DNA from: Acidobacteriota bacterium
GTDB taxonomy: Bacteria > Acidobacteriota > Thermoanaerobaculia > Multivoradales > Multivoraceae
DNA: 64,000 nt
Direction of reading: 5' to 3'
Assembly (NCBI GenBank): GCA_003388555.1
Contig: QQVD01000074.1
Location: 86,375-150,374, forward strand
The notes beneath the pieces were generated by a model. That model made no database searches, was not told the DNA's origin, and saw only the letters and a program-made list of their open reading frames with translations. The translations under genes were made by a program, and so were the position numbers. Below, piece after piece: positions 51,522 to 59,988 of this stretch (position 1 is the stretch's first letter; each line of letters begins with the position of its first letter).

Positions 51522-52862
51522 CGGCGGACGCGGGATCAGGACGTCGCTCGGCGCGTCGATCCCGTGATTCCAGAGCAGCCCCGAGTCCGGCCGCCGGCCT
51601 CGCGGCACCTCGCCGCGCAGTGTGGTGCGCTGCTTGCGCCGCACGACCGCGACCTCGAGCGTTTCCCCGGGCTCGTAGCTCGACAGGATGCGCATCGCGT
51701 GGCGGGCGTCCTCGGGCTCGCGGCCACCGATCGCGACGATCACGTCGCCCGCCTCGAGAGCGACCGCTCCGTCCGACGGCGCGGCGACCACCAGCAGGCC
51801 CTTCTCGACCCCGAAGTACTCGCCCAGCTGCTCGTTCACCGGCACCATCTCGAGGTCGTGCCAGATGCCGCCGCCGAAGAGCTGCACCAGGGGCGCCGGA
51901 GGTGCTTCGGGCAAGGGAGCCCCTGGAGCCGTCGGCCAACCGCGGGGCGCCCTCGGCGCCGCGCCGGGAACACGCGGTGAGGGCACCGCGGCGACGGCCG
52001 GCATCGGCGCCACCGACGGCACCAGAGGCTCCAGCGCGCGCGGCGTCACGTCGACCTCGATCGACTCCTCCCCCCGCCGGACACGGAGCGACACCGTCTC
52101 GCCCTCGGTGGTCGCGCCGACCGCCTCGACCAGCAGTGCCGCCGGCCCCTCGTCGCCTTCACGGGTCGAGGCGTCGAGAGCCAGCTCGCCGAAGCGCACG
52201 ATCACGTCACCGGAGCGCAGGCCGGCCTCCTCCGCCGGGCTGCCGGAGCGCACGCTCTCGACCAGGGCGCCGGGCCCGACCGAGCCGGCCGGATCGGCGT
52301 CGCGCACGGTGATGCCGAGGCGCGGCTTGCGGTTGAGCAGCGCCAGCACGGGACGAGGCTCGCGCACCAGCGCCAACGCACGCGCCCGCGCCTCGGCCGC
52401 TCGTGCCCGGTCGGCCTCGCGACGCGCCACCTGCAGCTGACGCTCGACCTGCTCGCGCTCGACCAGGCGCTGGCGCTGCGAGCGCTCTTCCTCCTCGGCC
52501 AGTGCTCTGGCGCGATCGCGCACCTCGCTCTCGGTCTCGGCGAGGGTGCGTCGCATCTCGGCGGTGCGCCGCTCGAGCTCCCTCTGCAGCTCGCGCATCT
52601 CGGCCCGCAGCCGCTCGACCTCGCGTCGCGCCTCCTCCTCGGCGCGGCGCTCGCTCTCCGTCTGTTCGCCGGGCTGCTGCGCCGGAGCCGGAGACGCGGC
52701 GAAGCCAGCCGCAGGTACCGGGGCGGCACTCAGGGCGGCGAACAGGAGCAGGCCGAGCAGAGCGGCGACGACGCATCGGCTGTCGCGAGACGCAGGCAGC
52801 GCCCTCGGCTCGATCCGGGTCGAGCGCGCGGGTTTCGGGGATACTTGGGATCGTTCAGACAT
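51468..52862 (-). CDS. Exported coiled-coil protein with two PDZ domains
   Basis: 464 residues with GGAGG before ATG. A signal peptide (VVAALLGLLLFAALSAAPVPA) is followed by a long charged coiled coil (about 65-165: EEEARREVERLRAEMRELQR). PDZ1 (about 175-275) has 'RPRLGITVRDADPAGSVGPG' and 'SPAEEAGLRSGDVIVRFGEL'; after a Pro/Ala-rich linker PDZ2 (about 345-430) has 'YFGVEKGLLVVAAPSDGAVAL' and 'AGDVIVAIGGREPEDARHAM'. No protease domain is fused, so it is not a DegP/HtrA enzyme; it may present or sense unfolded proteins. It is the third gene of the sigma/anti-sigma operon, 103 bases behind the anti-sigma gene, so an envelope stress role is plausible. Confidence 0.83.
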   Translation of the reverse strand: MSERSQVSPKPARSTRIEPRALPASRDSRCVVAALLGLLLFAALSAAPVPAAGFAASPAPAQQPGEQTESERRAEEEARREVERLRAEMRELQRELERRTAEMRRTLAETESEVRDRARALAEEEERSQRQRLVEREQVERQLQVARREADRARAAEARARALALVREPRPVLALLNRKPRLGITVRDADPAGSVGPGALVESVRSGSPAEEAGLRSGDVIVRFGELALDASTREGDEGPAALLVEAVGATTEGETVSLRVRRGEESIEVDVTPRALEPLVPSVAPMPAVAAVPSPRVPGAAPRAPRGWPTAPGAPLPEAPPAPLVQLFGGGIWHDLEMVPVNEQLGEYFGVEKGLLVVAAPSDGAVALEAGDVIVAIGGREPEDARHAMRILSSYEPGETLEVAVVRRKQRTTLRGEVPRGRRPDSGLLWNHGIDAPSDVLIPRPPSAVPQPGDGPGSGRRHL

Positions 52863-52914
52863 GGTGGTCCTCCGGGTGGGTGGAAACCAGGGATGTGGCG
52901 GCGCCGCCCGACGG

Positions 52915-52970
52915 CGTCAGAGCGTCAGAGCGGTAGAGCGGTAGAGCGGTAGAGCGGTAGAGCGTCAGAG
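52915..52970. repeat. Tandem repeat, 7 units of 8 bp containing the anti-sigma stop codon
   Basis: Four copies of CGGTAGAG and three of CGTCAGAG. The minus-strand TGA of the anti-sigma gene is inside the last unit, and the array extends from there towards the PDZ gene. Confidence 0.93.
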
Positions 52971-53678
52971 CTCGTAGAGCGCCGTCGGCTCGAAGTGCAG
53001 CTCGACGAGGGCCGCCTGGACCTGCAGCCGCTGATGCCAGCCGATCAGCTGACGTTCGACCTGCTCGCGCGACAGCGCCCGCGTCGGCTGGGCTCCGCCT
53101 CGCGTCGGGTGCGGGAGCTCGCCGAGGCGTGCGTCGATGCGTGACAGGGCGTCCTCGAGCGCGACGATCGCCGAGGCCTGACGGCCACTGAGCAGCAACG
53201 TCTCGCCGAGCAGCTGCTCGATCTCGCGATCGAGCAGGGCGGAGCGCTCGCGCACGTCGACCAGCTGATCGCTGAGCGCCGCGTGCGCGGCGCGATCGGC
53301 CTGCCACTGCCGCAGCGTCGTCCAGCTCCCCGGACCGACCAGGGCAACCAGCGTCGCGGCCGCCGCCAGCGCCATCCCAGCCAGCCTCCGCCGGCGAACA
53401 CGCACCCGACGGGTCTCGGCGAGTCGATCCGACAGCTCCTGCCACAGGCCTTCGGGCGGCTCGAGATCGTCGAGACCGCGCAGAACGGCGCGGGTCTGCT
53501 CGAGCTCGGCGAGCAGACGCGAGCACCGGCTGCACTGCTCGAGATGGCGCCGATCTGCCACCGCGCCGCCGCCGTCGCGCAGCTCGAGCAGGCGAGGCAT
53601 ACCGAGGTGTTCGCCGTCTGCCCAGAGTCCCGCAACCAGGCCCGAGCTCTCGCTCCGCTTCTGGCCTTCGCCGTGCAT
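52965..53678 (-). CDS. Zinc-finger anti-sigma factor
   Basis: 237 residues; ATG shares one base with the sigma gene's TGA (TGATG), and GGGGAGG lies upstream. The cytosolic ZAS motif is HLEQCSRC (H45, C49, C52; HX3CX2C). One transmembrane helix (LAGMALAAAATLVALVG, about residues 100-117) leads to a periplasmic part with coiled-coil character (LLDREIEQLLGETLLLSGRQ). Such anti-sigma proteins hold the ECF factor until the periplasmic domain is cleaved or altered. The region after the helix ends near 'ALVELHFEPTALYEL'. The stop codon is in a tandem repeat. Confidence 0.88.
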   Translation of the reverse strand: MHGEGQKRSESSGLVAGLWADGEHLGMPRLLELRDGGGAVADRRHLEQCSRCSRLLAELEQTRAVLRGLDDLEPPEGLWQELSDRLAETRRVRVRRRRLAGMALAAAATLVALVGPGSWTTLRQWQADRAAHAALSDQLVDVRERSALLDREIEQLLGETLLLSGRQASAIVALEDALSRIDARLGELPHPTRGGAQPTRALSREQVERQLIGWHQRLQVQAALVELHFEPTALYEL

Positions 53679-54280
53679 CAGACGACCTCCCCGGTCTCGG
53701 CCACAGCGTCGCTCGGCGTCGCCAGCGCCGCCCGCAGGCGCACGTAGGCACGGGCCAGTTGAGACTTGGAGAAGCTCGTCGTACGGCCGAGCAGCCTGCC
53801 GATCTCGCGGTGGGTGTACCCCTCGACGTCGTGCAGCCACACCACCGTGCGAGTCAGCGGCGGCAGCCCGCCGAGGGCACGCTCGAGATCGACCCGATGT
53901 GCCGCCGGTCGGACGCCCGCCTCCGGCTCGCGCCATTCGCCCTCGTCGTCGAGCGAGGGGTGCCGGCGCAGCTTCTCGCGCCGCAGCCGCGAGATCGCCT
54001 TGTTCACCGCGATGCGCCGGAGCCAGACTGCGAAGGAGCCGTCGGGGCGGTACCGGCGCAGCGACCGGTGCAGCTCGAGGAACACCTCCTGCAGCACCTC
54101 CTCGGCATCTTCGTCGCGGGCGCAGATGCGCCGAGCCAGGGTGTAGAGAGCCGACCCGTAGGCGGCGTAGAGCTGCTCCAGTGCGGCGTGCTCGCCGCGT
54201 CTGGCGCGACTCACCACGTCGCGATCGGGCTCGCAGAGATAGGTCGAGAGGCTGGCCGTGACCAGAGGCAGTGTCTTCAC
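53678..54280 (-). CDS. ECF-type RNA polymerase sigma factor
   Basis: 200 residues from GTG. Region 2: 'EQLYAAYGSALYTLARRIC' with 'DAEEVLQEVFLELHRSLRRY' and 'SFAVWLRRIAVNKAISRLRR'. Region 4: 'LPPLTRTVVWLHDVEGYTHR' and the HTH 'EIGRLLGRTTSFSKSQLARA'. Immediately followed by its anti-sigma partner with a one-base overlap. Likely autoregulated; target promoters are not visible. The start is uncertain because there is no good Shine-Dalgarno. Confidence 0.92.
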   Translation of the reverse strand: MKTLPLVTASLSTYLCEPDRDVVSRARRGEHAALEQLYAAYGSALYTLARRICARDEDAEEVLQEVFLELHRSLRRYRPDGSFAVWLRRIAVNKAISRLRREKLRRHPSLDDEGEWREPEAGVRPAAHRVDLERALGGLPPLTRTVVWLHDVEGYTHREIGRLLGRTTSFSKSQLARAYVRLRAALATPSDAVAETGEVV

Positions 54281-54435
54281 GTCAGGTCAGAACGCCCGAG
54301 CCCGCGAGAGGGTTGCAGCGATCGACCTCGGCACGGGCAACCGGCTCGGCGCCGGAGTCACCCCAGTGCCCGTCGGCGAGCCCGGCCGTTGCGGAGTCGC
54401 GGCCGGTGGCACGACCCCGCCGCCGGACAGCGACG

Positions 54436-54852
54436 TCAGCCCGGAACGATCCGGCCGCCGAGAGCCCGCACGGTGTCGAGCTCGTGCCGCACCGCCCAGA
54501 TCTCCGAGATGCGCCCGTCCTCGATCCGGAACATGTGCATCTGCGGCTCGCGCACCCTGCGACCGGAGGCGGGCAGACCGTAGAACTCCCCGAGATGGGT
54601 GCCGCAGAAGATCGTGCGCTGGAACACACGGTCTCCCGAAGCGCAGGTCTCGAGCACCTCCATGCGGAAGTCGGGGAAGCCCCGCTCCAGGATCTGCAGC
54701 ACTTCCTGCAGGGCCTCGTGCCCGCTCGGTTCGCCGCGCAGCCCGTGGTTGACCACGTCCTCGGCGAAGAGCTGGTCGAGCACGGTGAGATCCCGACCGT
54801 TGAAGTACTCGTTCCAGACGCGCTCTGCGAGCTGCTTGTTGGATTCGGACAC
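54436..54852 (-). CDS. SnoaL-like / ester cyclase family protein
   Basis: 138 residues from GTG at 54852 (GAGG 7 bases before). The cone-shaped NTF2-like fold is indicated by 'AERVWNEYFNGRDLTVLDQL', 'VVNHGLRGEPSGHEALQEVL', 'GFPDFRMEVLETCASGDRVF', 'FCGTHLGEFYGLPASGRRV' and 'MHMFRIEDGRISEIWAV', the SnoaL ester cyclase order. In polyketide pathways the family closes rings, but stand-alone members in non-producers have unknown substrates. It is followed by the ECF sigma gene 155 bases later in the same direction. Probably unrelated to it. Confidence 0.85.
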   Translation of the reverse strand: MSESNKQLAERVWNEYFNGRDLTVLDQLFAEDVVNHGLRGEPSGHEALQEVLQILERGFPDFRMEVLETCASGDRVFQRTIFCGTHLGEFYGLPASGRRVREPQMHMFRIEDGRISEIWAVRHELDTVRALGGRIVPG

Positions 54853-54999
54853 GCCAACGCCTCGATGCAAACCTGGCCGACAGGTCGCCGGCGAAACCGT
54901 ACGCCGTGCCGACCGCCGGGATCCGCCAGAAGATCGCGGAGAGACGAGGGATCCTAGCAGCCGCGCCGCTGTCGCGGGCAAAGGCCGGCCGGTTCGCCC

Positions 55000-56577
55000 T
55001 CAGGTCCAGAACGGGATCTGGAAGGTCGCGCGCGCCTCGCGCAGGGCGAAGTCCGCCTCACTCTCGTCGGCCTCGCGCTGCGGGCGCTCCAGGGTGCCGT
55101 CCTCCTCGAAGGCGAGCCGACGCACGGTGAGAAGATGTTTGCCACGCTGCAGGTCGCGCACGTCGACGTGCAGGGCGATTCCCTCGAGCCCGCGCTCCGG
55201 GTGGCGGTAGAAGAACCACTGTCCGGCGGTGTCGCGGAGAGACCGGCCGTCCAGCCGCACCGAGTAGATCCGGTCGAGGCAGCCGAGCACCTCGGCCTGG
55301 GCCTCGTCCTGACCCGCCCCCTCGCGCCGGAAGAAGAAACCCTCGGGCCTGAGCGACGCGAGCTCTGGGCAGGCCCGCTGCAGATTCTCCCGGTCACGGT
55401 TGACGTGGAAGGGCACGAAGAGACGGAGGTAGGGCCCCTCGACGACCATGCTCTCGATGGTCGGCAGACGGGTGCCCCGTTGCGAGCCGAGCTGGTCCTC
55501 GTAGTGCCAGTGGCGGACGCTGCGCTCGCCGCTGCGGGTCGGCATCCACTGGTAGCTGTCGAAGCCGATCTCGCCGCTGCCGAGCACCAGGGTCGCGAGG
55601 AAGATCCCGACCAGCACGAAGATCGAGATGCCCGAAGCGCGGGTGGTGGCCTTGGTCGACAGGTGGGTCGCGAAGGTCAGCGCGATCGGTTGGTAGAGGC
55701 GACCGACGAACGAGCCGTGGGCGGTGCGTGCCAGTCGTTCGGCGAAGGAGTAGAAGCGCGGCCAGCGCCGAACTCGCTCGGGCTTCTTCTTGGCCAGGGT
55801 CTCGGCGAGGCCGACGATCAGGCTGGGGAGGATGAACGCCGCCATCAGCACGTAGAACGCAACCATCAGATTGAGGCCGGGGAAGAAGAACTGCGACACC
55901 AGGCTGACCGCCAGCAGGCCCAGGCCGGCGTAGAAGAAGATCATCAGCAGGATCAGCAGCAGAGCGAAGAGGGCCGCGAAGATGCCGCTGGCGACGCGAT
56001 CGACCAGGCGCTCGAGGTCGCCCAGCGGCATCACCAGCCGCCGGTTCATGCGCTTGCTCCAGTCGCTGCCGTCGTAGCGTCCCCAGGCGATCCCCGCCGG
56101 GAAGACGGCGCGCAGGCCGCACACGCCGACCCAGAAGCTGCGCAGCACGAAGTGCACCGAAAAGGCGAGGGTCAGCGCGAACACCGTCAGCATGCCGATG
56201 TAATAGACCATGAACGGCAGCATGAAGATGCGCTCGCCGAGGGTCGGCTCGATGCGCGCCCAGAGTGAGTTGAGCAGCGACGGCAGCTGGAACAGGGAGA
56301 AGACCACCGCCGCCGAGATCAACAGCTCGAGCTCCCAGGTGGCGCGGCGGTAGCGCGACAGCCGATCCTCCGACGGCGGCGCGCCCGACTCTCCGTCGGA
56401 GGCGGTCGTCACCGGTTCCTGCCGCATCGCAGCGGGAGGCTGCGACTGCGATGCCGGCTCGGGAGCCGCCCCGGTCGACTCCGACGAGCCCACTGCTCGC
56501 GATTCGGGGCCGGTCTCCGGACTGGACTCCTCGGTTGCCTCCTCACGACGCATCTGCACCCTGTCGTCGTCGTGCAT
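55000..56577 (-). CDS. Polytopic membrane protein of unknown function
   Basis: 525 residues, GAGGAGAGC before the ATG. The first 75 residues are acidic and low complexity (EEATEESSPETGPESRAVGS). Hydrophobic helices at about 84-102, 117-145, 198-232 (two), 236-256 and 316-334 suggest six membrane spans. Motifs between them: 'HFVLRSFWVGVCGLRAVFP' and 'RFYSFAERLARTAHGSFVG'. The C-terminal 190 residues (from about 340) form a soluble domain: 'WHYEDQLGSQRGTRLPTIES', 'LRLFVPFHVNRDRENLQRAC', 'GLEGIALHVDVRDLQRGKHL'. I do not recognise a family. It lies 80 bases downstream of topoisomerase VI subunit A, in the same direction. Confidence 0.8.
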   Translation of the reverse strand: MHDDDRVQMRREEATEESSPETGPESRAVGSSESTGAAPEPASQSQPPAAMRQEPVTTASDGESGAPPSEDRLSRYRRATWELELLISAAVVFSLFQLPSLLNSLWARIEPTLGERIFMLPFMVYYIGMLTVFALTLAFSVHFVLRSFWVGVCGLRAVFPAGIAWGRYDGSDWSKRMNRRLVMPLGDLERLVDRVASGIFAALFALLLILLMIFFYAGLGLLAVSLVSQFFFPGLNLMVAFYVLMAAFILPSLIVGLAETLAKKKPERVRRWPRFYSFAERLARTAHGSFVGRLYQPIALTFATHLSTKATTRASGISIFVLVGIFLATLVLGSGEIGFDSYQWMPTRSGERSVRHWHYEDQLGSQRGTRLPTIESMVVEGPYLRLFVPFHVNRDRENLQRACPELASLRPEGFFFRREGAGQDEAQAEVLGCLDRIYSVRLDGRSLRDTAGQWFFYRHPERGLEGIALHVDVRDLQRGKHLLTVRRLAFEEDGTLERPQREADESEADFALREARATFQIPFWT

Positions 56578-56657
56578 CGTGCTCTCCTCGCACCCGCCGT
56601 CGACCCGCGGACAGACCGCGATCCCGCGCCAGCCGGCGGCCGCCGCGGAGCCTACGT

Positions 56658-57923
56658 TCAGATCACGTCGTTGCTACGGATCTTTTCCGGCAGGTATTCC
56701 TCGGTGACGAACGAAAGGCCCTTGTTGGACAGCGCCTCGAGCTCCCACTTCACGCCGGCGCGCAGCATGTGCTTGATCTCGCGCTGCCACTTGCGGTCCT
56801 GGAACCACTCGTAGGCCAGCAGCTCCTTGGCGCGGCCGCGGTCCTGGTCGTTGAGCTTGATGCTGACGCTGGGACTGATGCCGAACTTCTCGGGATCGAA
56901 GGCGCTGAGCCCGATGAAGCGGGCGTTGGGGATCGCCATGCGTTGCGACTCGAAGGCCAGGTTGATCGAGCCCTGCTTGACCACCGAGTGGATGTAGTAG
57001 CCCCAGGGATCGTTGTCGACGAAGACGTAGAGCGGCAGGTCGAGCTCGTTGACCATGCGGTAGAGCAACCGGCGCACGCCGCGCGGCGGCTGCCCCTGGC
57101 CGGTGACCAGGATGCACTTGTGGCGCTTCCAGAACTTGTCCTCGTTGAGGCGCGCCCAGACCGCCTCCTTCTCCACCAGCAGGATGAACTCGGCCTCGTG
57201 GCCGATGAAGCGGATCGTCTCCGGCTCGACGATGCCGGGCACCGACCAACCCCCGGAGCCCATCCGCGACAGGTCGATCTCGTCGCCGGCGTCGATCAGG
57301 GTCATCGGTCCCACCACCGAGCCCCGCTTGGCGGCGAACAGGTGCAGCTCCTCGCGCAGCGCGCCGAGGGTGACCTCGAGATCCTCGATGATCGGGTCGG
57401 ACTCGACCTGGTCGTCGAACGTGTTCTCGTCCGAGTCGCCGAGCGTGTGCTTGGACATGTAGTAGAGGTCGCGGATGCTGGTGGTCTTGCCCTCGGCCTG
57501 CAGCTGCTGGCAGCCGCGCGCGACCACGAAGGTCTGCATGAACTTGCGCGCCTGGTTCATGTTCAGCAGGCTGCGCCGCTGGGTCGCGTCGCCCATCTCG
57601 ATGATCTTCTTGCGCGGCGAGAAGTTCACGTTGGAGAGGGCTCGGACCGGGATGTCGACGAACGGATCGACCTGCTTCTCGGCCATCTCGACGGCGTGGG
57701 GGACCAGACGCCCGATCTTGGCGTCGATGTCCAGCCGCGCCGGGATCCGCTGCGTCTTGATGCGCTCGTTCTCGAGCTTCTTCGCCTGACGCTCGAGGCT
57801 CTTGGCGGTCGGCTTGCGTGCCCGTCGCTTCTTCGGCACCGCTACGTCCTCGCCGTCGGCCGGCGTCCCGTTCGACTCGGCGTCGACCCGCCCGGCGCGG
57901 GTGCTTCGTTTCCTCGTGGCCAT
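56658..57923 (-). CDS. top6A: DNA topoisomerase VI subunit A
   Basis: 421 residues with GAGGAG before ATG. The 50-residue basic N-terminus precedes the winged-helix catalytic domain with 'TSIRDLYYMSKHT' (catalytic Tyr, by alignment to Spo11 the second of the pair, Y155). The Toprim domain has 'FILLVEKEAVWARL' (E251/E253), 'CILVTGQGQPPRGVRRLL' and 'FVDNDPWGYYIHSV' (D303, D305), binding Mg2+. Spo11/Top6A subunits cut both DNA strands and relax supercoils with subunit B. It follows subunit B by 31 bases. This type IIB enzyme is typical of archaea and plants and sporadic in bacteria. Distinguished from topoisomerase IV/gyrase A by the Toprim being in the cleaving subunit. Confidence 0.93.
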   Translation of the reverse strand: MATRKRSTRAGRVDAESNGTPADGEDVAVPKKRRARKPTAKSLERQAKKLENERIKTQRIPARLDIDAKIGRLVPHAVEMAEKQVDPFVDIPVRALSNVNFSPRKKIIEMGDATQRRSLLNMNQARKFMQTFVVARGCQQLQAEGKTTSIRDLYYMSKHTLGDSDENTFDDQVESDPIIEDLEVTLGALREELHLFAAKRGSVVGPMTLIDAGDEIDLSRMGSGGWSVPGIVEPETIRFIGHEAEFILLVEKEAVWARLNEDKFWKRHKCILVTGQGQPPRGVRRLLYRMVNELDLPLYVFVDNDPWGYYIHSVVKQGSINLAFESQRMAIPNARFIGLSAFDPEKFGISPSVSIKLNDQDRGRAKELLAYEWFQDRKWQREIKHMLRAGVKWELEALSNKGLSFVTEEYLPEKIRSNDVI

Positions 57924-57954
57924 GACTCCTCGTTCCTCGCCGTCGCGGCGGTCC

Positions 57955-59709
57955 TCAGCTCAGCTCCAGCATCGACTGGCTGGCGACGCCCGACGGGCGC
58001 GCCGCGGCGCTGAAGTCGGCCTCACCGTCGTCCTCGCCGTCAGGGTCGACGATCAGCACGTTCTCCTGCTCGCCGAGCTCCTCGCCCTCGGCCGGCTTCG
58101 CCTGAACCTCGTCGAGCAACTCCGCCAGCTCGGTCTTCTGCCTGGCCAGACTCAGCAGATTGGCGCGGAAGTCGGGCAGCTCCCGACCGACGATCGCCTC
58201 GCTGGCCTGCACCACCTCTTCGATGTAGAGGTTGAAGATCTCGCGCCGCTTCTGCTCGTTGCGCGCCCGCACCTTGCGCTTGACGTACTGCCCGAGGCGC
58301 CGGCCGCACTGCTGGATCGCCAGCTTGATCTCCTTGCGGATCTCGTCGTAGTCGGCCACCGCCTCCTTGCTCTCGGAGCTGAACGGCACCCACACCGACG
58401 CCAGGTGCACGAAGATCACCAGCGGCCCGGTGGGCAGGGCTCCCTTCGCCTTCTGCACTCCGTAGCTCTTCCACGACACCTCGTTGACCGCCTTCGAGAT
58501 GGCGCAGGCACCGGCCTGGTGCAGCAGCGGCACCCGGTTGGCGAAGCGCAGCACCCGCGCCAGATCGTCGGCCGGCAGGTCGCCGCCCCAGGCGATGCCG
58601 ACCTCGACCTGGAAGGGATTGCCGCGGTAGACCGCCGGCTTGCGGGTCTCGACGGTGTAGAACTCGGCCTGCACGCCGCGGGTGAGGCCCGACAGCAGCT
58701 CCTGCATGCCGATCGGCGACAGACAGTTGGTCGGCGGCGCCAGGATCCTGGTGTCCGGGTGGTTGATCGCCTTGTACAGGGCGTCCGCCTCACTGCGCAC
58801 GATCGTCTTCGGGCGCGAGCGTGGCTTGAGGCCGGCGCGCTTGACGATCGCCGACGCGAGCTGCGGCGAGACGCGCGAGAAGTCGGACGACAGGAACGAG
58901 GTCACCGTCGGCTGCCGAGTCGACTGCAGCATCTTCATCAGCACCCCGAGCTCGACGCCGTGGGGGTGCGGCTTGATCTCCCGCGGCGGCTCGGGGTTCT
59001 CGCTCAGCGTGCGCGGGTAGAAGGCGGTCTCGCCGTTCGGGTTGCGGTAGTGGATCTGGGCGTGCGGGTTGGCCACCGCGACCTGGTAGAGGAACTCGTC
59101 GACCGACTGACGGCCCTTCATGTACTGGGCCTCGAGCTCGAGACAGATCTCGGTGCCGTGGTCCAGCGACCAGTCGGGCAGCTCCTGCTCGTTCAGCGTC
59201 TTCGGCTTGTTGGTGTTGGTGTCGATCAGCACCTGCATCGACAACGCCTTCTTGCGCGGCCCGGTGCGCGAGGTGACGGAGAACGGTTTGCCGGTGGTCA
59301 GCTGGCCGTACATCGCCGCCGCCGAGATGCCGATCCCCTGCTGCCCGCGGCTCTGCTTCATCGAGTGGAACTTCGATCCGTAGAGCAGCTTGCCGAAGAT
59401 GTTGGGGATCTGTTTCGGCACGATCCCGGGGCCGTTGTCGCGGATCGTCACCAGGTAGCGCTTGTCCTGCTCGCCCGGATCGATGCGCACCCAGATCTCG
59501 GGCAGGACGTCGGCCTCCTCACAGGCGTCGAGCGAGTTGTCGACCGCTTCCTTGACGGTGGTCAGCAGAGCCTTGCGCAGCGAGTCGAAACCGAGCAGAT
59601 GCCGGTTCTTGGCGAAGAACTCGGAGACCGAGATCTCGCGCTGCTTCTTGCTCAGCGTCTCGGCGGTGACCTTGGTGCGGGGCTTGGTCCCGGTGCGCTT
59701 GCTCGCCAT
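57955..59709 (-). CDS. top6B: DNA topoisomerase VI subunit B
   Basis: 584 residues from ATG at 59709. The GHKL ATPase has N-box '[14 protein letters not shown]' (N58), '[14 protein letters not shown]' (D91, G93) and '[15 protein letters not shown]'. A helix-two-turn-helix region follows, then the transducer domain with '[10 protein letters not shown]' (conserved Lys of the active site) and '[20 protein letters not shown]'. The C-terminus from about 540 is acidic and likely disordered. Together with subunit A it makes an A2B2 enzyme that couples ATP binding to passage of one duplex through another. The gene is divergent from the YdjM-like membrane protein gene, with 279 bases between them and no clear promoter. 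Confidence 0.94.
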   Translation of the reverse strand: MASKRTGTKPRTKVTAETLSKKQREISVSEFFAKNRHLLGFDSLRKALLTTVKEAVDNSLDACEEADVLPEIWVRIDPGEQDKRYLVTIRDNGPGIVPKQIPNIFGKLLYGSKFHSMKQSRGQQGIGISAAAMYGQLTTGKPFSVTSRTGPRKKALSMQVLIDTNTNKPKTLNEQELPDWSLDHGTEICLELEAQYMKGRQSVDEFLYQVAVANPHAQIHYRNPNGETAFYPRTLSENPEPPREIKPHPHGVELGVLMKMLQSTRQPTVTSFLSSDFSRVSPQLASAIVKRAGLKPRSRPKTIVRSEADALYKAINHPDTRILAPPTNCLSPIGMQELLSGLTRGVQAEFYTVETRKPAVYRGNPFQVEVGIAWGGDLPADDLARVLRFANRVPLLHQAGACAISKAVNEVSWKSYGVQKAKGALPTGPLVIFVHLASVWVPFSSESKEAVADYDEIRKEIKLAIQQCGRRLGQYVKRKVRARNEQKRREIFNLYIEEVVQASEAIVGRELPDFRANLLSLARQKTELAELLDEVQAKPAEGEELGEQENVLIVDPDGEDDGEADFSAAARPSGVASQSMLELS

Positions 59710-59988
59710 GCGATGACTCTCGACGTTCGTCGCCGGCACGCTGAGCGCACCGGCAGGCCTGGCAGGGCCGGCTCACGAGGCCTCCTCCGCGGAGGGTTGG
59801 CGAAGCACCGCCCGGCGCCTCGCCGCAGCCTCGACCCATGATGCATCCTAACGGATCTATGCCGTGTTTACGCCACAACCCATGGCGTCACGCCGTCCGC
59901 ACTCTGCCACATCTGGTCGAAAAGGCAACACGGCCGCGCCTTACGCGGCGCCGCCCCGTGGCGTCAGCCCGCTGGGTAAGCTCCGCCG

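Noticed and set aside
56658..57923. Alternative reading as topoisomerase IV/gyrase subunit A
   Set aside because: The Toprim residues and Spo11-type Tyr motif are in the same chain, and no gyrase A beta-propeller is present.
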